Source: Candidatus Binatia bacterium (lineage in GTDB: Bacteria > Desulfobacterota > Binatia > HRBIN30). Taken from it: a stretch of DNA of 64,000 nt. The notes under the pieces were generated by a model. The model searched no databases and was not told where the DNA came from. It worked only from the letters and a program-made list of their open reading frames with translations. The DNA lies in the NCBI GenBank assembly GCA_026415395.1, contig JAOAHD010000016.1, forward strand, positions 62,001 to 126,000, in the 5' to 3' direction. Made by a program: the position numbers and the translations under genes. Shown here one piece after another: positions 28,171 to 36,711 of the stretch (the first letter of the stretch is position 1; every line of letters begins with the position of its first letter).

Positions 28171-28902
28171 TCAACCCTGCAGCACCTGTGTCAATCGATC
28201 CGGGTAATCTGTGATGATCCCGTCGACACCCATGTCGATGAGTTCGACCATCGTCGGGATATCGTTCACCGTCCAAGCATTCACCCAAAGTCCTCGCGCA
28301 TGCGCCTCGGAAACCTGCTCCCGTGTGACTAGCGCCCACAGCGGATGCAAATGAGTGGCTCGGAGCTTCGCAGCACGGTCCCACGGCCACGGGATCAAGG
28401 GATCGCTCCACAGGAGTGCAAGGCGCACCTCTTCACTTTCCTCCCGCACGTCACCCAGCAGCCACCAATCGAACGAGGAAATCAGCGTCGTGTGGAGCGC
28501 TCCGAACCGTTCCAGCGACGCCAGCAGCCTTGGAATCAGGATGCCGCCCTCTTCGCGAGGCGACTTGATCTCAACGTTGAGTAGAGCTCGCCCCCCAATC
28601 AGCTCGAGCACCTCCTCCAACGTTAATACTTTTTGGCCCGCGAACGCGGCGGCGAACCAACTGCCGGCATCGAGGTTCCGCAGTTGGTCGAGCGACAACT
28701 CTCGCACCTTTCCCTTTCCGTTGCTCGTACGGGCGACGTCAGCATCATGCAGCACAACCAAGGCATTGTCGGCGCTCAATTGCACATCGAGCTCGATCAT
28801 TTGCGCCCCCTGCTCGAGTGCCAACTCGAAGGCTGCGCGGGTATGCTCCGGGGCATGGGCAGACGACCCCCGGTGGGCGATACACAAACACTTCCGCATC
28901 AT
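28171..28902 (-). CDS. Glycerophosphodiester phosphodiesterase
   Basis: This 243-residue single-domain GDPD hydrolyses glycerophosphodiesters to glycerol 3-phosphate and an alcohol. Catalytic motifs are IAHRGSSAHAPEHT (His-Arg and Glu), MIELDVQLSADN (metal Glu and Asp) and VVLHDADVART (second His). The C-terminal barrel end has VNAWTVNDIPTMVELIDMGV. No signal peptide is seen. ATG 28902 is chosen, since the open frame to 29379 runs through the divergent prmA gene. Its product could feed on to glycerol metabolism (glpK lies about 25 kb away). Confidence 0.92.
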   Translation of the reverse strand: MMRKCLCIAHRGSSAHAPEHTRAAFELALEQGAQMIELDVQLSADNALVVLHDADVARTSNGKGKVRELSLDQLRNLDAGSWFAAAFAGQKVLTLEEVLELIGGRALLNVEIKSPREEGGILIPRLLASLERFGALHTTLISSFDWWLLGDVREESEEVRLALLWSDPLIPWPWDRAAKLRATHLHPLWALVTREQVSEAHARGLWVNAWTVNDIPTMVELIDMGVDGIITDYPDRLTQVLQG

Positions 28903-28926
28903 GCCAGCAGCGTTTACTCTGTTCGC

Positions 28927-29847
28927 ATGGGAAAACCAACTGCCAAGGAAATGATCGAGCGCGCCTCCGTCAGCAGCGCTATTGTCGATCGCATGCAGAC
29001 GTACCGTCAGTGTGACGTAACGGTCCGCGCTGACTACGCTGACCTTGCCTCCCAAGTCCTGTTCGAACTCGGCTCTACGGGTACGGAGGTTGAAGAGCAG
29101 GGGCAGGCCGTGACTTTTCGCGCCTACTTCCCAGAACCTGCGAGTGAGTTTCTTGCGCAACGGATCGAAGAGGAGCTGCGCGAGCTCGGTTGCCCCCAGC
29201 CCACCATTGTGACTCGTACGCTGGCAGCGGAAAATTGGGCGGAGACCTGGCGCGACTGGTTCACTCCCGTGGCCGCTGGGCAGCGCCTGTGGGTTCAACC
29301 ACCTTGGACCACGCACGCACCACCCGGCCGACTGAAAATCGTGATCGAACCGGGAATGGCTTTCGGGACAGGCCACCATGCGAGCACTCTTGGGTGCCTA
29401 GAACTCCTCGAAGTTGTGCTCGAGCGATGCCCAGTCCGGACCGCCTTGGACTTGGGCACTGGTTCCGGAATCCTTGCCATTGCCCTCGCCAAGCTGGGGG
29501 CGGCCCAAGTGTACGCGGTCGATATCGACCGTACCGCTCTCCACGTCGCACGAGAAAATGTGTTCGGCAACCAAGTCGCCGATGTAGTCAGCGTAGGAGA
29601 AGATTGGGCCTTACCCGGTGTCGTATATGACTGCATCGTCGCCAATCTGTACCGCAACGCGTTGGTCGAATTGGCTGCACCGATCACCACGCACCTAGCA
29701 GCAGGCGGAAGTTTCGTTTGTGCCGGCTTCCTAAGGCCAGACGAGGCTGAGATCGTCAGCACGTACACGTTGCGTGGGGTATCGCTGGAACAGCGCTGGG
29801 AACGCGATGGCTGGGTAGCACTGCTATTCCACAATCCCGTCCGATGA
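28927..29847 (+). CDS. prmA: Ribosomal protein L11 methyltransferase
   Basis: PrmA (306 residues) trimethylates ribosomal protein L11 using S-adenosylmethionine. The N-terminal substrate-recognition domain contains ENWAETWRDWFTPVAAGQRL. The methyltransferase domain has FGTGHHASTLGCLELLE and the SAM motif DLGTGSGILAIALAKLGA. The ATG at 28927 has no clear ribosome binding site, and ATG 28993 would still leave the family core. It overlaps rsmE by ATGA. Confidence 0.93.
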   Translation: MGKPTAKEMIERASVSSAIVDRMQTYRQCDVTVRADYADLASQVLFELGSTGTEVEEQGQAVTFRAYFPEPASEFLAQRIEEELRELGCPQPTIVTRTLAAENWAETWRDWFTPVAAGQRLWVQPPWTTHAPPGRLKIVIEPGMAFGTGHHASTLGCLELLEVVLERCPVRTALDLGTGSGILAIALAKLGAAQVYAVDIDRTALHVARENVFGNQVADVVSVGEDWALPGVVYDCIVANLYRNALVELAAPITTHLAAGGSFVCAGFLRPDEAEIVSTYTLRGVSLEQRWERDGWVALLFHNPVR

Positions 29848-30638
29848 CGCTCCCGACCTTTATTGCGGCACCGTTCTCCGTCGGCATTGGCAGCACCCTG
29901 AATCTTCACGGGCGCGAGTTTCACCATTTGAGGGTACGGCGCCTTCGCCCCGGCAGTGAGGTCCGGGTGATCGATGGCACGGGCGCTTCATTCGTCGCCA
30001 CCGTGGAGACCATTGGGCGCACGGAAGCGACCCTCCGAATTTGCCGCGCGCTTCCCTTTGCCGGCGAGTCGCATTTGGAAATCACGCTCGCCATTGCCAT
30101 GATCCGCCCGGAACGGCTCGAATACGCGCTGGAGAAAGCCACAGAGCTCGGTGCGATTCGCATCATTATTTTCGCCTGTGAACGCTCGCGGCCGGCGGCC
30201 GTGGGCGCTCGTCTCCGTCGCTGGCAACGGATTCTTCAAGAAGCAACGAAACAGTGCCAGCGAAGCTGCGTGCCCGCGATCAGCTCTTGTGCCTCGGTGC
30301 AAACGCTCATTGAGCAGACGCGACCCACTTTTGGTTTACTGCTGGACGAGCAGGAAACGCTGGAGAACCATCTCCCGCAAAACCCGTTGCCACTCGAACC
30401 TCCACCACGGGTGACCGTTGTCGTCGGCCCCGAGGGCGGGTTCAGCGTGGAGGAACGGCTCCGCTTCCGCGAGGCGGGGTTCGTCTCGTTACACCTTGGG
30501 CCGCGGATCCTCCGCACCGAAACCGCTGCCGTTGTCGGCCTCACACTGGCGCAATTCTGGTGGGGCGACCTCCGGGTATGCTCCTCCGTAGGCGACAAGT
30601 TGCGCGCGGAAGCTCGGCCGCGTAGCATCCAGTCATGA
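29844..30638 (+). CDS. rsmE: 16S rRNA m3U1498 methyltransferase
   Basis: RsmE (264 residues) methylates N3 of U1498 in 16S rRNA. A PUA-like N-terminal domain contains HLRVRRLRPGSEVRVIDGTG. The SPOUT domain has the knot motifs VVVGPEGGFSVEE and LGPRILRTETAAVVGL. The last 20 or so residues after WWGDL are extra and poorly conserved in appearance. It overlaps both prmA and gshB by ATGA, so the three form an operon. Confidence 0.95.
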   Translation: MTLPTFIAAPFSVGIGSTLNLHGREFHHLRVRRLRPGSEVRVIDGTGASFVATVETIGRTEATLRICRALPFAGESHLEITLAIAMIRPERLEYALEKATELGAIRIIIFACERSRPAAVGARLRRWQRILQEATKQCQRSCVPAISSCASVQTLIEQTRPTFGLLLDEQETLENHLPQNPLPLEPPPRVTVVVGPEGGFSVEERLRFREAGFVSLHLGPRILRTETAAVVGLTLAQFWWGDLRVCSSVGDKLRAEARPRSIQS

Positions 30639-31582
30639 GCCGGCGCTTTTTGTTCGTCATGGATCCACTGGAGCGAATCCTTCCGGATCGCGACACCACC
30701 TTTGTTTTCATGCTGGAGGCCCAAGCGCGCGGGATCCAAGTATTCACCTGCACGGTCGAGCAACTATTTGCACGTGGCCACCGTGCCTATGCCCAGGCTC
30801 ACCGGACCGACGTCAACCGCGAAGGCAACCCCTTCCACCGGCTAGAGGACAGGGTGGAACCGCTTGAGTTTTACGACGCGGTATTCATGCGGAAAGATCC
30901 CCCGTTCGACCAATCTTATCTTTTCGCCACCTACCTGCTCAGCCTGGTCAACCCACAACAGACCTTCGTCCTCAATTCTCCCCGCGGTCTGCGCGAAGCC
31001 AACGAGAAGCTTTACACCCTGCACTTTCCTAGCGTCATTCCTCCCACCCTGGTGAGCTCGGATATCACCAGAATCAAGGACTTCATTCGCGAGCAAGGCG
31101 GAACCGCAATTCTCAAACCCCTCGATTGCTGTGGCGGCGCGGGGGTATTTCTCGCATCCATCGACGACCGCAATCTCAACTCCCTTCTCGAGCTGACCAC
31201 TCAGGACGGACGCCGATACCTCATGGTTCAGCGTTACCTTCCGGAGGTGCGCGAGGGCGACAAGCGCATTCTCCTCCTCAACGGCGAGCCCTTAGGCGCG
31301 ATCCTGCGCGTGCCCCGTGCCGACGACCATCGCGGCAACATCCACGTCGGTGGCACCGTCCACCCTACCACTATCACCGAGCGGGACCGCGAAATCATCG
31401 CCACGCTTGCGCCGCGACTGCGTGCCGATGGTCTTTACTTTGTCGGCATTGACGTCATCGGCCCGTACTTGACGGAAATCAACGTTACGAGCCCCACCGG
31501 GATCCAAGAATACAACCGACTTCACGGCACCCGTCTCGAAGCCGCTGTCATTGACCTTGTTCTTGCACAGATCCGAAAATGA
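30635..31582 (+). CDS. gshB: Glutathione synthetase
   Basis: GshB (315 residues) joins gamma-glutamylcysteine and glycine with ATP. It is a prokaryotic-type ATP-grasp enzyme: the N-terminus FVMDPLERILPDRDTTFVFM, the ATP-binding KPLDCCGGAGVFL, and the C-terminal metal site EINVTSPTGIQEYNRL are all clear. gshA is not in the window. It is the last gene of the prmA-rsmE-gshB operon, and a hairpin follows 2 nt after the stop. Confidence 0.96.
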   Translation: MSRRFLFVMDPLERILPDRDTTFVFMLEAQARGIQVFTCTVEQLFARGHRAYAQAHRTDVNREGNPFHRLEDRVEPLEFYDAVFMRKDPPFDQSYLFATYLLSLVNPQQTFVLNSPRGLREANEKLYTLHFPSVIPPTLVSSDITRIKDFIREQGGTAILKPLDCCGGAGVFLASIDDRNLNSLLELTTQDGRRYLMVQRYLPEVREGDKRILLLNGEPLGAILRVPRADDHRGNIHVGGTVHPTTITERDREIIATLAPRLRADGLYFVGIDVIGPYLTEINVTSPTGIQEYNRLHGTRLEAAVIDLVLAQIRK

Positions 31583-31583
31583 C

Positions 31584-31616
31584 GAGGGGCTGGACCCATA
31601 TGGGCTCCAGCCCCTC
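31584..31616. terminator. Bidirectional hairpin between gshB and the secreted-protein array
   Basis: An 11-bp perfect stem, GAGGGGCTGGA with TCCAGCCCCTC, is extended inwards by CCC/GGG around ATAT. It sits between convergent genes and can fold from both strands. There is no long T-run, so it may act as an mRNA 3' end as well as a terminator. Confidence 0.7.
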
Positions 31617-31644
31617 ACTCTACATTCCTGCTCCCAAACGCGGC

Positions 31645-32859
31645 TTACGGGATTATCATCACGTCAGCCTGCTCACGATCACCCGCCATATGAATGTTGA
31701 ACGCCGCGCTCTTCGTGACCGATCCGGTGTGGGTCTCCACCGCAATCCCTAACAGCCCACTCGGAATGGAAGGCGGATTCGCAGACGGAACACCAATCGG
31801 ATTCACCCTGGTTTGGCCAGTCAAGGTTCCGGCGACGCTCACGTTCCAAATCGACCGGGCACTGTTGGCCGTATCGATCCGACTGAGCGGGATGTCCTGA
31901 TAGCAACGTACCGCACGGCTCGTCGAGAATCGCTGCTCGAACTCGTTAAACACCAGGTACTGCGCAACGGCAAGCCCCGGAATTTGCCGCAGGTAATCCG
32001 TCGAGCACGGCACCAGAACCAAGTTGGTAGAAATCGTAGCTGCCGTACCTGGAACTGGATTTCGCGCCCCATCGAAAAAGTGATCCACAATCAGATAATT
32101 CGGGCATCCATTGTATTCTCCCCTACGGCCAGGCCCGAGGGTCAACTGATTCGCAACGCCATCGGAATTGCCGGTTGCTTGGATTCCAATAGCGTTGTAC
32201 CCGGCAACGTCTATCGACGAATCACCAACTGTCACAACCTGCCCCTCACCCTTCAGGTCGTTCCTCGGGATCGGGTTGCCTTGTGGGTCAATCGCGATAC
32301 AACGCAGCTCTCCGATAAACGGATCATCAGGCACCGGTGGGATTCGTGTTCCGGCGTTGCTCTGCGTGCAGGTGCCGCCCGGGAACGGATTGCAATCCGC
32401 ATCCGTCCCACACTGCCTGGTCGGGTTCCGCACACACACGCCACGCGGCAACGGTAGGTCACCGTCGGACAGGCCCTCCGACGCCACCCACTCGATCGGC
32501 TGACCGGCGGTCAGTACAATTCGGAAGTCGGTCTCTTGCCAGCTCGGCTGACAGAACCCACCGCCAGTGCAAACCGTGGGCGACAGCGTACAGTTCGCTC
32601 CGGCGTTTGTGCCACCCACGCAGTAAGAACTCGCGTTGATGTAGTAGCAATGCAAATTGATTGGGTTGGTGGTGTTGGTGTTTGCAAGCCGGATGGTCGT
32701 ATTTACGCCTCTTGCGCCGACCACTTGCACCTTCGGATATACCAGCACCGCTGCAGGCTTATCGGAGGCGATGTCAGCGAACCCTCTCGTAACCAGTCCA
32801 CCAGACAGCAGCCCGACGGCGACAGCCATTGTCCAGCCAGCCCATCGCACCTGTCGCAT
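31645..32859 (-). CDS. Secreted protein of tandem array, type A copy 1
   Basis: I do not recognise the family of this 404-residue protein. A signal peptide ends near GFA/DIA. Features shared with the three neighbours are a VLVYPKV strand after the signal peptide, NTTIRLANT, a WQETDFRIVLTAGQPIEW block, GELRCIAID, LKGEGQVV, YNAIGI, NGCPNYLIVDHFFDGA, LVPCSTDYL and FNEFEQRFSTS. Type A copies carry a Cys-rich insertion; here two units read CTLSPTVCTGGGFC and CGTDADCNPFPGGTC. ATG 32859 is chosen because AAAGGAGAA lies 7 nt upstream. It is the second gene of the downstream module, 59 nt after the type B copy. Confidence 0.8.
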   Translation of the reverse strand: MRQVRWAGWTMAVAVGLLSGGLVTRGFADIASDKPAAVLVYPKVQVVGARGVNTTIRLANTNTTNPINLHCYYINASSYCVGGTNAGANCTLSPTVCTGGGFCQPSWQETDFRIVLTAGQPIEWVASEGLSDGDLPLPRGVCVRNPTRQCGTDADCNPFPGGTCTQSNAGTRIPPVPDDPFIGELRCIAIDPQGNPIPRNDLKGEGQVVTVGDSSIDVAGYNAIGIQATGNSDGVANQLTLGPGRRGEYNGCPNYLIVDHFFDGARNPVPGTAATISTNLVLVPCSTDYLRQIPGLAVAQYLVFNEFEQRFSTSRAVRCYQDIPLSRIDTANSARSIWNVSVAGTLTGQTRVNPIGVPSANPPSIPSGLLGIAVETHTGSVTKSAAFNIHMAGDREQADVMIIP

Positions 32860-32918
32860 CGTTATTCTCCTTTCCCCATTCGTTGGACGTCGCCTTTGTT
32901 CACGCATACCACCACGCC

Positions 32919-34076
32919 TTAGGGAGCTTGAATCTGGTCAGCCGGAATCACGATCAGGTCCTGGCCCGGCGCCGGGTCCAGCGTGTTGTGTGGGTTATGA
33001 GCAACCCGCGCCCTCCCAAGCGTTTGATGGCTGACGGTCTCCTCAACGACCGCCATAATCCCGCGGGGTGTCGCGGCGGCGGCACGAATCCGCGTTTGCA
33101 ACGTATTCCCACCCACGGCGTTCACGTTGAACACCGGGTTGATCTGCTCAAGATCCCAGTTTGCCCAGCAGGTGACGGTTGTCGATGCCGAGAAGGTCTG
33201 CTCGAACTCGTTCGTGATCGCGAACTGTAGGGTGACCGAAGTCAACTCTTGGGTCTCAAAGTTTTGCGAGCAGGGAACCACAGTCAACTCAACGCTCACA
33301 CTGCTGTCTTCATCATCAACCACCGGATTTTCCGCCCCAGAAGAAGGCGTGTCCAAAATCCACGTACGTGGGCAAGCCTCATATTCCGGGCCAGATGGAC
33401 ACAAGGCGCTGACCGACCCACCGAGGCAAAGCACGCCATCCATGTTGTTGGTGTCGAACCCTTGTAACCCGATTGCGTTATACTTCGACACGTCAAAGGT
33501 TCCGTCAAGACCACGGTCGACCAAAGTCGCCTCACCCTTCAACGAGTTTCCAGGCACCGGGAAACCGGATGCATCAACCTCGATGCACTTGAGCTCACCC
33601 GTGAAGTTTGGCCCCATTGGCGGAATCCGACCAGGATCGAAGCCGGCATCGCAGCAGTCCGCCGTGCCGTTGTTGCCACCACTGCTTGAAGGGTTACATG
33701 CAACGGCTCGACACGAATCATCGGTAGGATCATCCCAGCGGCCCGTGGAGACCACCCAGTGAGTGGGCTGCTGGCGAGTGAGCCAAATATCGAAGTCCGT
33801 CTCTACCCATCGCGGCGGATTGAGTGGCCCCACCGGCAGGTCCGGATTCACCGGCGAGCCATCCACGTAAAAGCAGTGCGCATGCCGCATATTGTTCGAG
33901 GTGTTCGTGATTTGGATCACCGTATCCCGGCTGGCGGTGGCAATCACTTTCGGAAACACCAGAATGGATGCGCTCTGCTCCGTAGTGACGCGGGCTTCAG
34001 CCAATCGGGCATTAACACCCCAACCGACCAACGCCGCGAGTCCCATGAGCCCAACTAGCCCTCGCTGCCTACGCAT
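32919..34076 (-). CDS. Secreted protein of tandem array, type B copy 1
   Basis: This 385-residue protein has a signal peptide (LVGLMGLAALVGWGV, probable cleavage at AEA/RV). After it come ILVFPKV, DTVIQITNTSNN and AHCFYVDG. The type B block PVGPLNPPRWVETDFDIWLT and QQPTHWVV is shared closely with the gene at 35381. The end has FEQTFSASTTVTCWANW where type A has FEQRFSTS. GNNGTADCCDAGFDPGRIPP includes a small Cys cluster. The start is ATG 34076 with GGAGGAGG upstream. Its own TTGACA-17-TATAAG promoter lies at 34143-34171. No enzyme motif is visible. Confidence 0.8.
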   Translation of the reverse strand: MRRQRGLVGLMGLAALVGWGVNARLAEARVTTEQSASILVFPKVIATASRDTVIQITNTSNNMRHAHCFYVDGSPVNPDLPVGPLNPPRWVETDFDIWLTRQQPTHWVVSTGRWDDPTDDSCRAVACNPSSSGGNNGTADCCDAGFDPGRIPPMGPNFTGELKCIEVDASGFPVPGNSLKGEATLVDRGLDGTFDVSKYNAIGLQGFDTNNMDGVLCLGGSVSALCPSGPEYEACPRTWILDTPSSGAENPVVDDEDSSVSVELTVVPCSQNFETQELTSVTLQFAITNEFEQTFSASTTVTCWANWDLEQINPVFNVNAVGGNTLQTRIRAAAATPRGIMAVVEETVSHQTLGRARVAHNPHNTLDPAPGQDLIVIPADQIQAP

Positions 34077-34142
34077 TACCCTCCTCCTTTCGATCACGCC
34101 GCACCGTATTCGCCAGGGCGAACCCCTCGATTGAGTGACGGC

Positions 34143-34171
34143 CTTATATCTGCATGGTTCCACCTTGTCAA
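34143..34171 (-). promoter_or_regulatory. Sigma70-type promoter of the downstream B-A module
   Basis: On the minus strand TTGACA (34171-34166) and TATAAG (34148-34143) are separated by exactly 17 nt. The site is 67 nt before the type B ATG at 34076 and matches the core of the promoter at 36656-36684. Confidence 0.8.
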
Positions 34172-34199
34172 GCTAAAAGCGCCGAATTTCATGACCGTC

Positions 34200-35384
34200 T
34201 CACTGCAACGGCAAATAGACAAAGTCGCTCTGCGGGCGCGCTCCCTGCATGTGCAGTTGAAACGCCGCACTCCCGCCCCCCGCACGGAATTCCTCCGCTA
34301 CGCCAAGAAGTGTTTGGCCACGCGTACGGTCGTTGTTCGCCACGCCCCGGATGCGCGTTTGCCCTGTAAGCGTGCCTGACACACCCGCGTGGAAAATGGA
34401 AAACGTGGGCACCCGCGTGTCGATTTCTGAAAGCCGGAACTCCCGAAAACAGTTGAAGTCGCGAAAGCTTGTCGAGAAGCGCTGCTCGAACTCATTGAAA
34501 ACCAAAAATTGCACCGGGATGGATGTTGGCCGCTGCGTCAAGAAGTCTTCCGTACACGGCACCAAGGTGAGTGTGGTGTTGATTCCCTGCTGCGTCACCG
34601 GGTCCTGCGCGCCGTCGAAGAAGTGATCCAAAATCAGCACATTTGGGCAGCCGGCGTACTCGGCACCGTTACCCCCCAGTACAAGAACGTTATCCCGATT
34701 GTTGGCACCTGGCAGCGCCGGAATGCCGACAGCGTTGTATGCACGCACGTCGAAGGCATTGATCCCGTTCTGGATGTCCGAACGCACGATCAACGCCTCG
34801 CCCTTGAGGGCGTTATCTTCAATCGGAACGTCATTCTGATCAACCGCAATACACTTCAACTCGCCGACGAAGGGATCTTCCTGCACAGCAGGCACTCGAC
34901 TCTCCAAGTTATTGGTTGGGCTTGGCCGCCCGGCGCCGCCAATTGGGAAACACGGCAAGTTCGGATCCACAGCATCGCTGCACAAGGTTGCACCCATCGA
35001 GGCGAGCCAGGCCACAGGTTGACGAGCGGTGAGCTGCACAATGAAGTCCGTCTCCTGCCATCCCGGAACACAGACCGAATTCGCTGGGCAACGATCATCG
35101 CGCGGGAGCAACGTGGGATCGCAAATCACCCCCGGGGCATTAAAGCAATGACCGTTGGCGTTCACCCAAAAGCACTGCATCCGAATCGGCTTGTTCAGCG
35201 TGTTGCTGATGCGAATGAGCGTGTCGAGCCTACCGCGCCCAGCACTGTTATTTGTGTCGACCACGACCTTCGGGAAGACAAGGATTGCCGCGGCGCGATC
35301 GGAGCCAACGACCTGCGCATTAGCCACTTTGGTAAGCGCTGCAGCAATCAGCAGCACTGCCCATGCGTTGCGCCGCAGCTTCAT
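34200..35384 (-). CDS. Secreted protein of tandem array, type A copy 2
   Basis: This 394-residue protein has a clear signal peptide (AWAVLLIAAALTKVANA, cleavage at ANA/QV). It is the sister of the gene at 31645, sharing ILVFPKV, DTLIRISNT, WQETDFIVQLTARQPVAW, CPNVLILDHFFDGAQDPV, LVPCTEDFL and FLVFNEFEQRFSTSF. The middle has the Cys-containing insertion (CDPTLLPRDDRCPANSVC). The C-terminus is HMQGARPQSDFVYLPLQ. Its ATG overlaps the stop of the upstream type B gene (ATGA), so the two are translationally coupled. The function is unknown; no catalytic motif or anchor is seen. Confidence 0.82.
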   Translation of the reverse strand: MKLRRNAWAVLLIAAALTKVANAQVVGSDRAAAILVFPKVVVDTNNSAGRGRLDTLIRISNTLNKPIRMQCFWVNANGHCFNAPGVICDPTLLPRDDRCPANSVCVPGWQETDFIVQLTARQPVAWLASMGATLCSDAVDPNLPCFPIGGAGRPSPTNNLESRVPAVQEDPFVGELKCIAVDQNDVPIEDNALKGEALIVRSDIQNGINAFDVRAYNAVGIPALPGANNRDNVLVLGGNGAEYAGCPNVLILDHFFDGAQDPVTQQGINTTLTLVPCTEDFLTQRPTSIPVQFLVFNEFEQRFSTSFRDFNCFREFRLSEIDTRVPTFSIFHAGVSGTLTGQTRIRGVANNDRTRGQTLLGVAEEFRAGGGSAAFQLHMQGARPQSDFVYLPLQ

Positions 35385-36562
35385 GGGGCCACCTCCGGGA
35401 TCGTGATGCGGTCTCCACCAGGGCGTTCACCCTCCACGTGCAGGTTAAGAGCCGCGCGCGACAGAAACCCACGCCCATCGTTATAAAATTCCTCAGAAAC
35501 ACCCACGAAACCGGGCTGCTCAGGCCCACCCGGAGTCATTCGCGTTTGCGCAAAGCGCGTCCCCAAAAAACTTTGGTCAAAGATGCGCCCCACTGAGTTC
35601 AAGCGGAAGTTCGACCAGCATGTAACCGTGGTGCTAGCCGAGAACAGGTTCTCAAACTCATTTGTCACGCGAAATTGCACGACCACAGTGCCGGGAATCT
35701 GGTTTTCGAAGTCCTGCGTGCAAGGTACCAAGGTAACCTCAGTTTCCACACGAGAGTTGGGGATGTCCGCTATTGGAAGCGCCGGCATCGTTGCACGCTC
35801 AGCAAAGTGATTCACAATCACCGCACCCGGGCATCCATTGTATTCCGCGCCGCCCGGACAGCCCGGCCTCGGAGGACCACCGATGCACAAGGTTAGATCC
35901 CCATCGTTTGAGTTGGTATCCGTGTTCAAACCCAGGATCCCTACGGCATTGTACTTACTAACCTCGCCCTGCCGCATCGTGACCGCTCCAACGGTCACTG
36001 CTCGGGGAGTGACCAACGTAGCCTCGCCCTTCAGCCGGTTTCCGTTCAACGGGGCACCAGCGGCGTCGACTTCAATACAAACGAGCTGCCCTTCAAAGTT
36101 CGGAGGGACTGCAGGGATCGGGCCCGGGTCAAACCCCGCGTTCGGGCAACTGAACACAGGCGGCACACGGCTGCACTGAGGGTCCGTCGGATCCACTCTC
36201 CGGCCCTGGCCCACCACCCAGTATGTCGGCTGCTGCTTCGTCAGCACGATATCGAAGTCGACCTCCTGCCACTGCGGTGGATTGAAGGGACCGACCGGCT
36301 GCCTTGGATCCAAGGGCGCAGCATTGACGTAAAAGCAGTGCGCAAAAGCGAGCGAGTTCGAAGTGTTCGAAATTTGAATAATTGTCTCAACTGGGAAGCC
36401 TCCGGTGAGCAAGCCATCTCCGTCCGAAATGACCTTGGGAAAGATCAAGATCGAGCTTCCACGCTCCACGCTGACATCAGCACGCAACTGGGAGACACAA
36501 GCCACTGAAGCCATCCAGGTGACGATGGCATATCGAACCACCCAACGGCTCAGTTTACCCAT
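35381..36562 (-). CDS. Secreted protein of tandem array, type B copy 2
   Basis: This 393-residue exported protein has a signal peptide of about 29 residues ending LRA/DV. It is the sister of the gene at 32919: SILIFPKV, ETIIQISNTSNS, FAHCFYVNAAPLDPRQPVGP, FNPPQWQEVDFDIVLTKQQP and NLFSASTTVTCWSNF are nearly the same blocks. The distance between conserved blocks suggests a beta-rich fold, but I cannot name one. ATG 36562 is preferred (GGGGAG upstream) over a frame reaching 36643. It is the first gene of the array behind a strong promoter. Confidence 0.82.
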   Translation of the reverse strand: MGKLSRWVVRYAIVTWMASVACVSQLRADVSVERGSSILIFPKVISDGDGLLTGGFPVETIIQISNTSNSLAFAHCFYVNAAPLDPRQPVGPFNPPQWQEVDFDIVLTKQQPTYWVVGQGRRVDPTDPQCSRVPPVFSCPNAGFDPGPIPAVPPNFEGQLVCIEVDAAGAPLNGNRLKGEATLVTPRAVTVGAVTMRQGEVSKYNAVGILGLNTDTNSNDGDLTLCIGGPPRPGCPGGAEYNGCPGAVIVNHFAERATMPALPIADIPNSRVETEVTLVPCTQDFENQIPGTVVVQFRVTNEFENLFSASTTVTCWSNFRLNSVGRIFDQSFLGTRFAQTRMTPGGPEQPGFVGVSEEFYNDGRGFLSRAALNLHVEGERPGGDRITIPEVAP

Positions 36563-36655
36563 CACTCCCCGATCCTCCGTCGCGTCCCCCAGTCGCCAAG
36601 GCCCGCCACAGGGCGCTATCCAATTCCTCCGCACCACACACATCCAGGCAGCGCG

Positions 36656-36684
36656 CTTATACTCGGATACCCTAGTCGTGTCAA
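36656..36684 (-). promoter_or_regulatory. Sigma70-type promoter of the secreted-protein array
   Basis: On the minus strand TTGACA (36684-36679), a 17-nt spacer and TATAAG (36661-36656) give a near-consensus promoter 94 nt before ATG 36562. The leader of about 85 nt holds no obvious riboswitch. Confidence 0.82.
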
Positions 36685-36711
36685 TTCAAATTCCGCCAAA
36701 ACGAGGCCTCC

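Noticed and set aside
28903-29379. N-terminal extension of the GDPD gene
   Set aside because: It is antisense to prmA; the HRG motif lies directly after ATG 28902.
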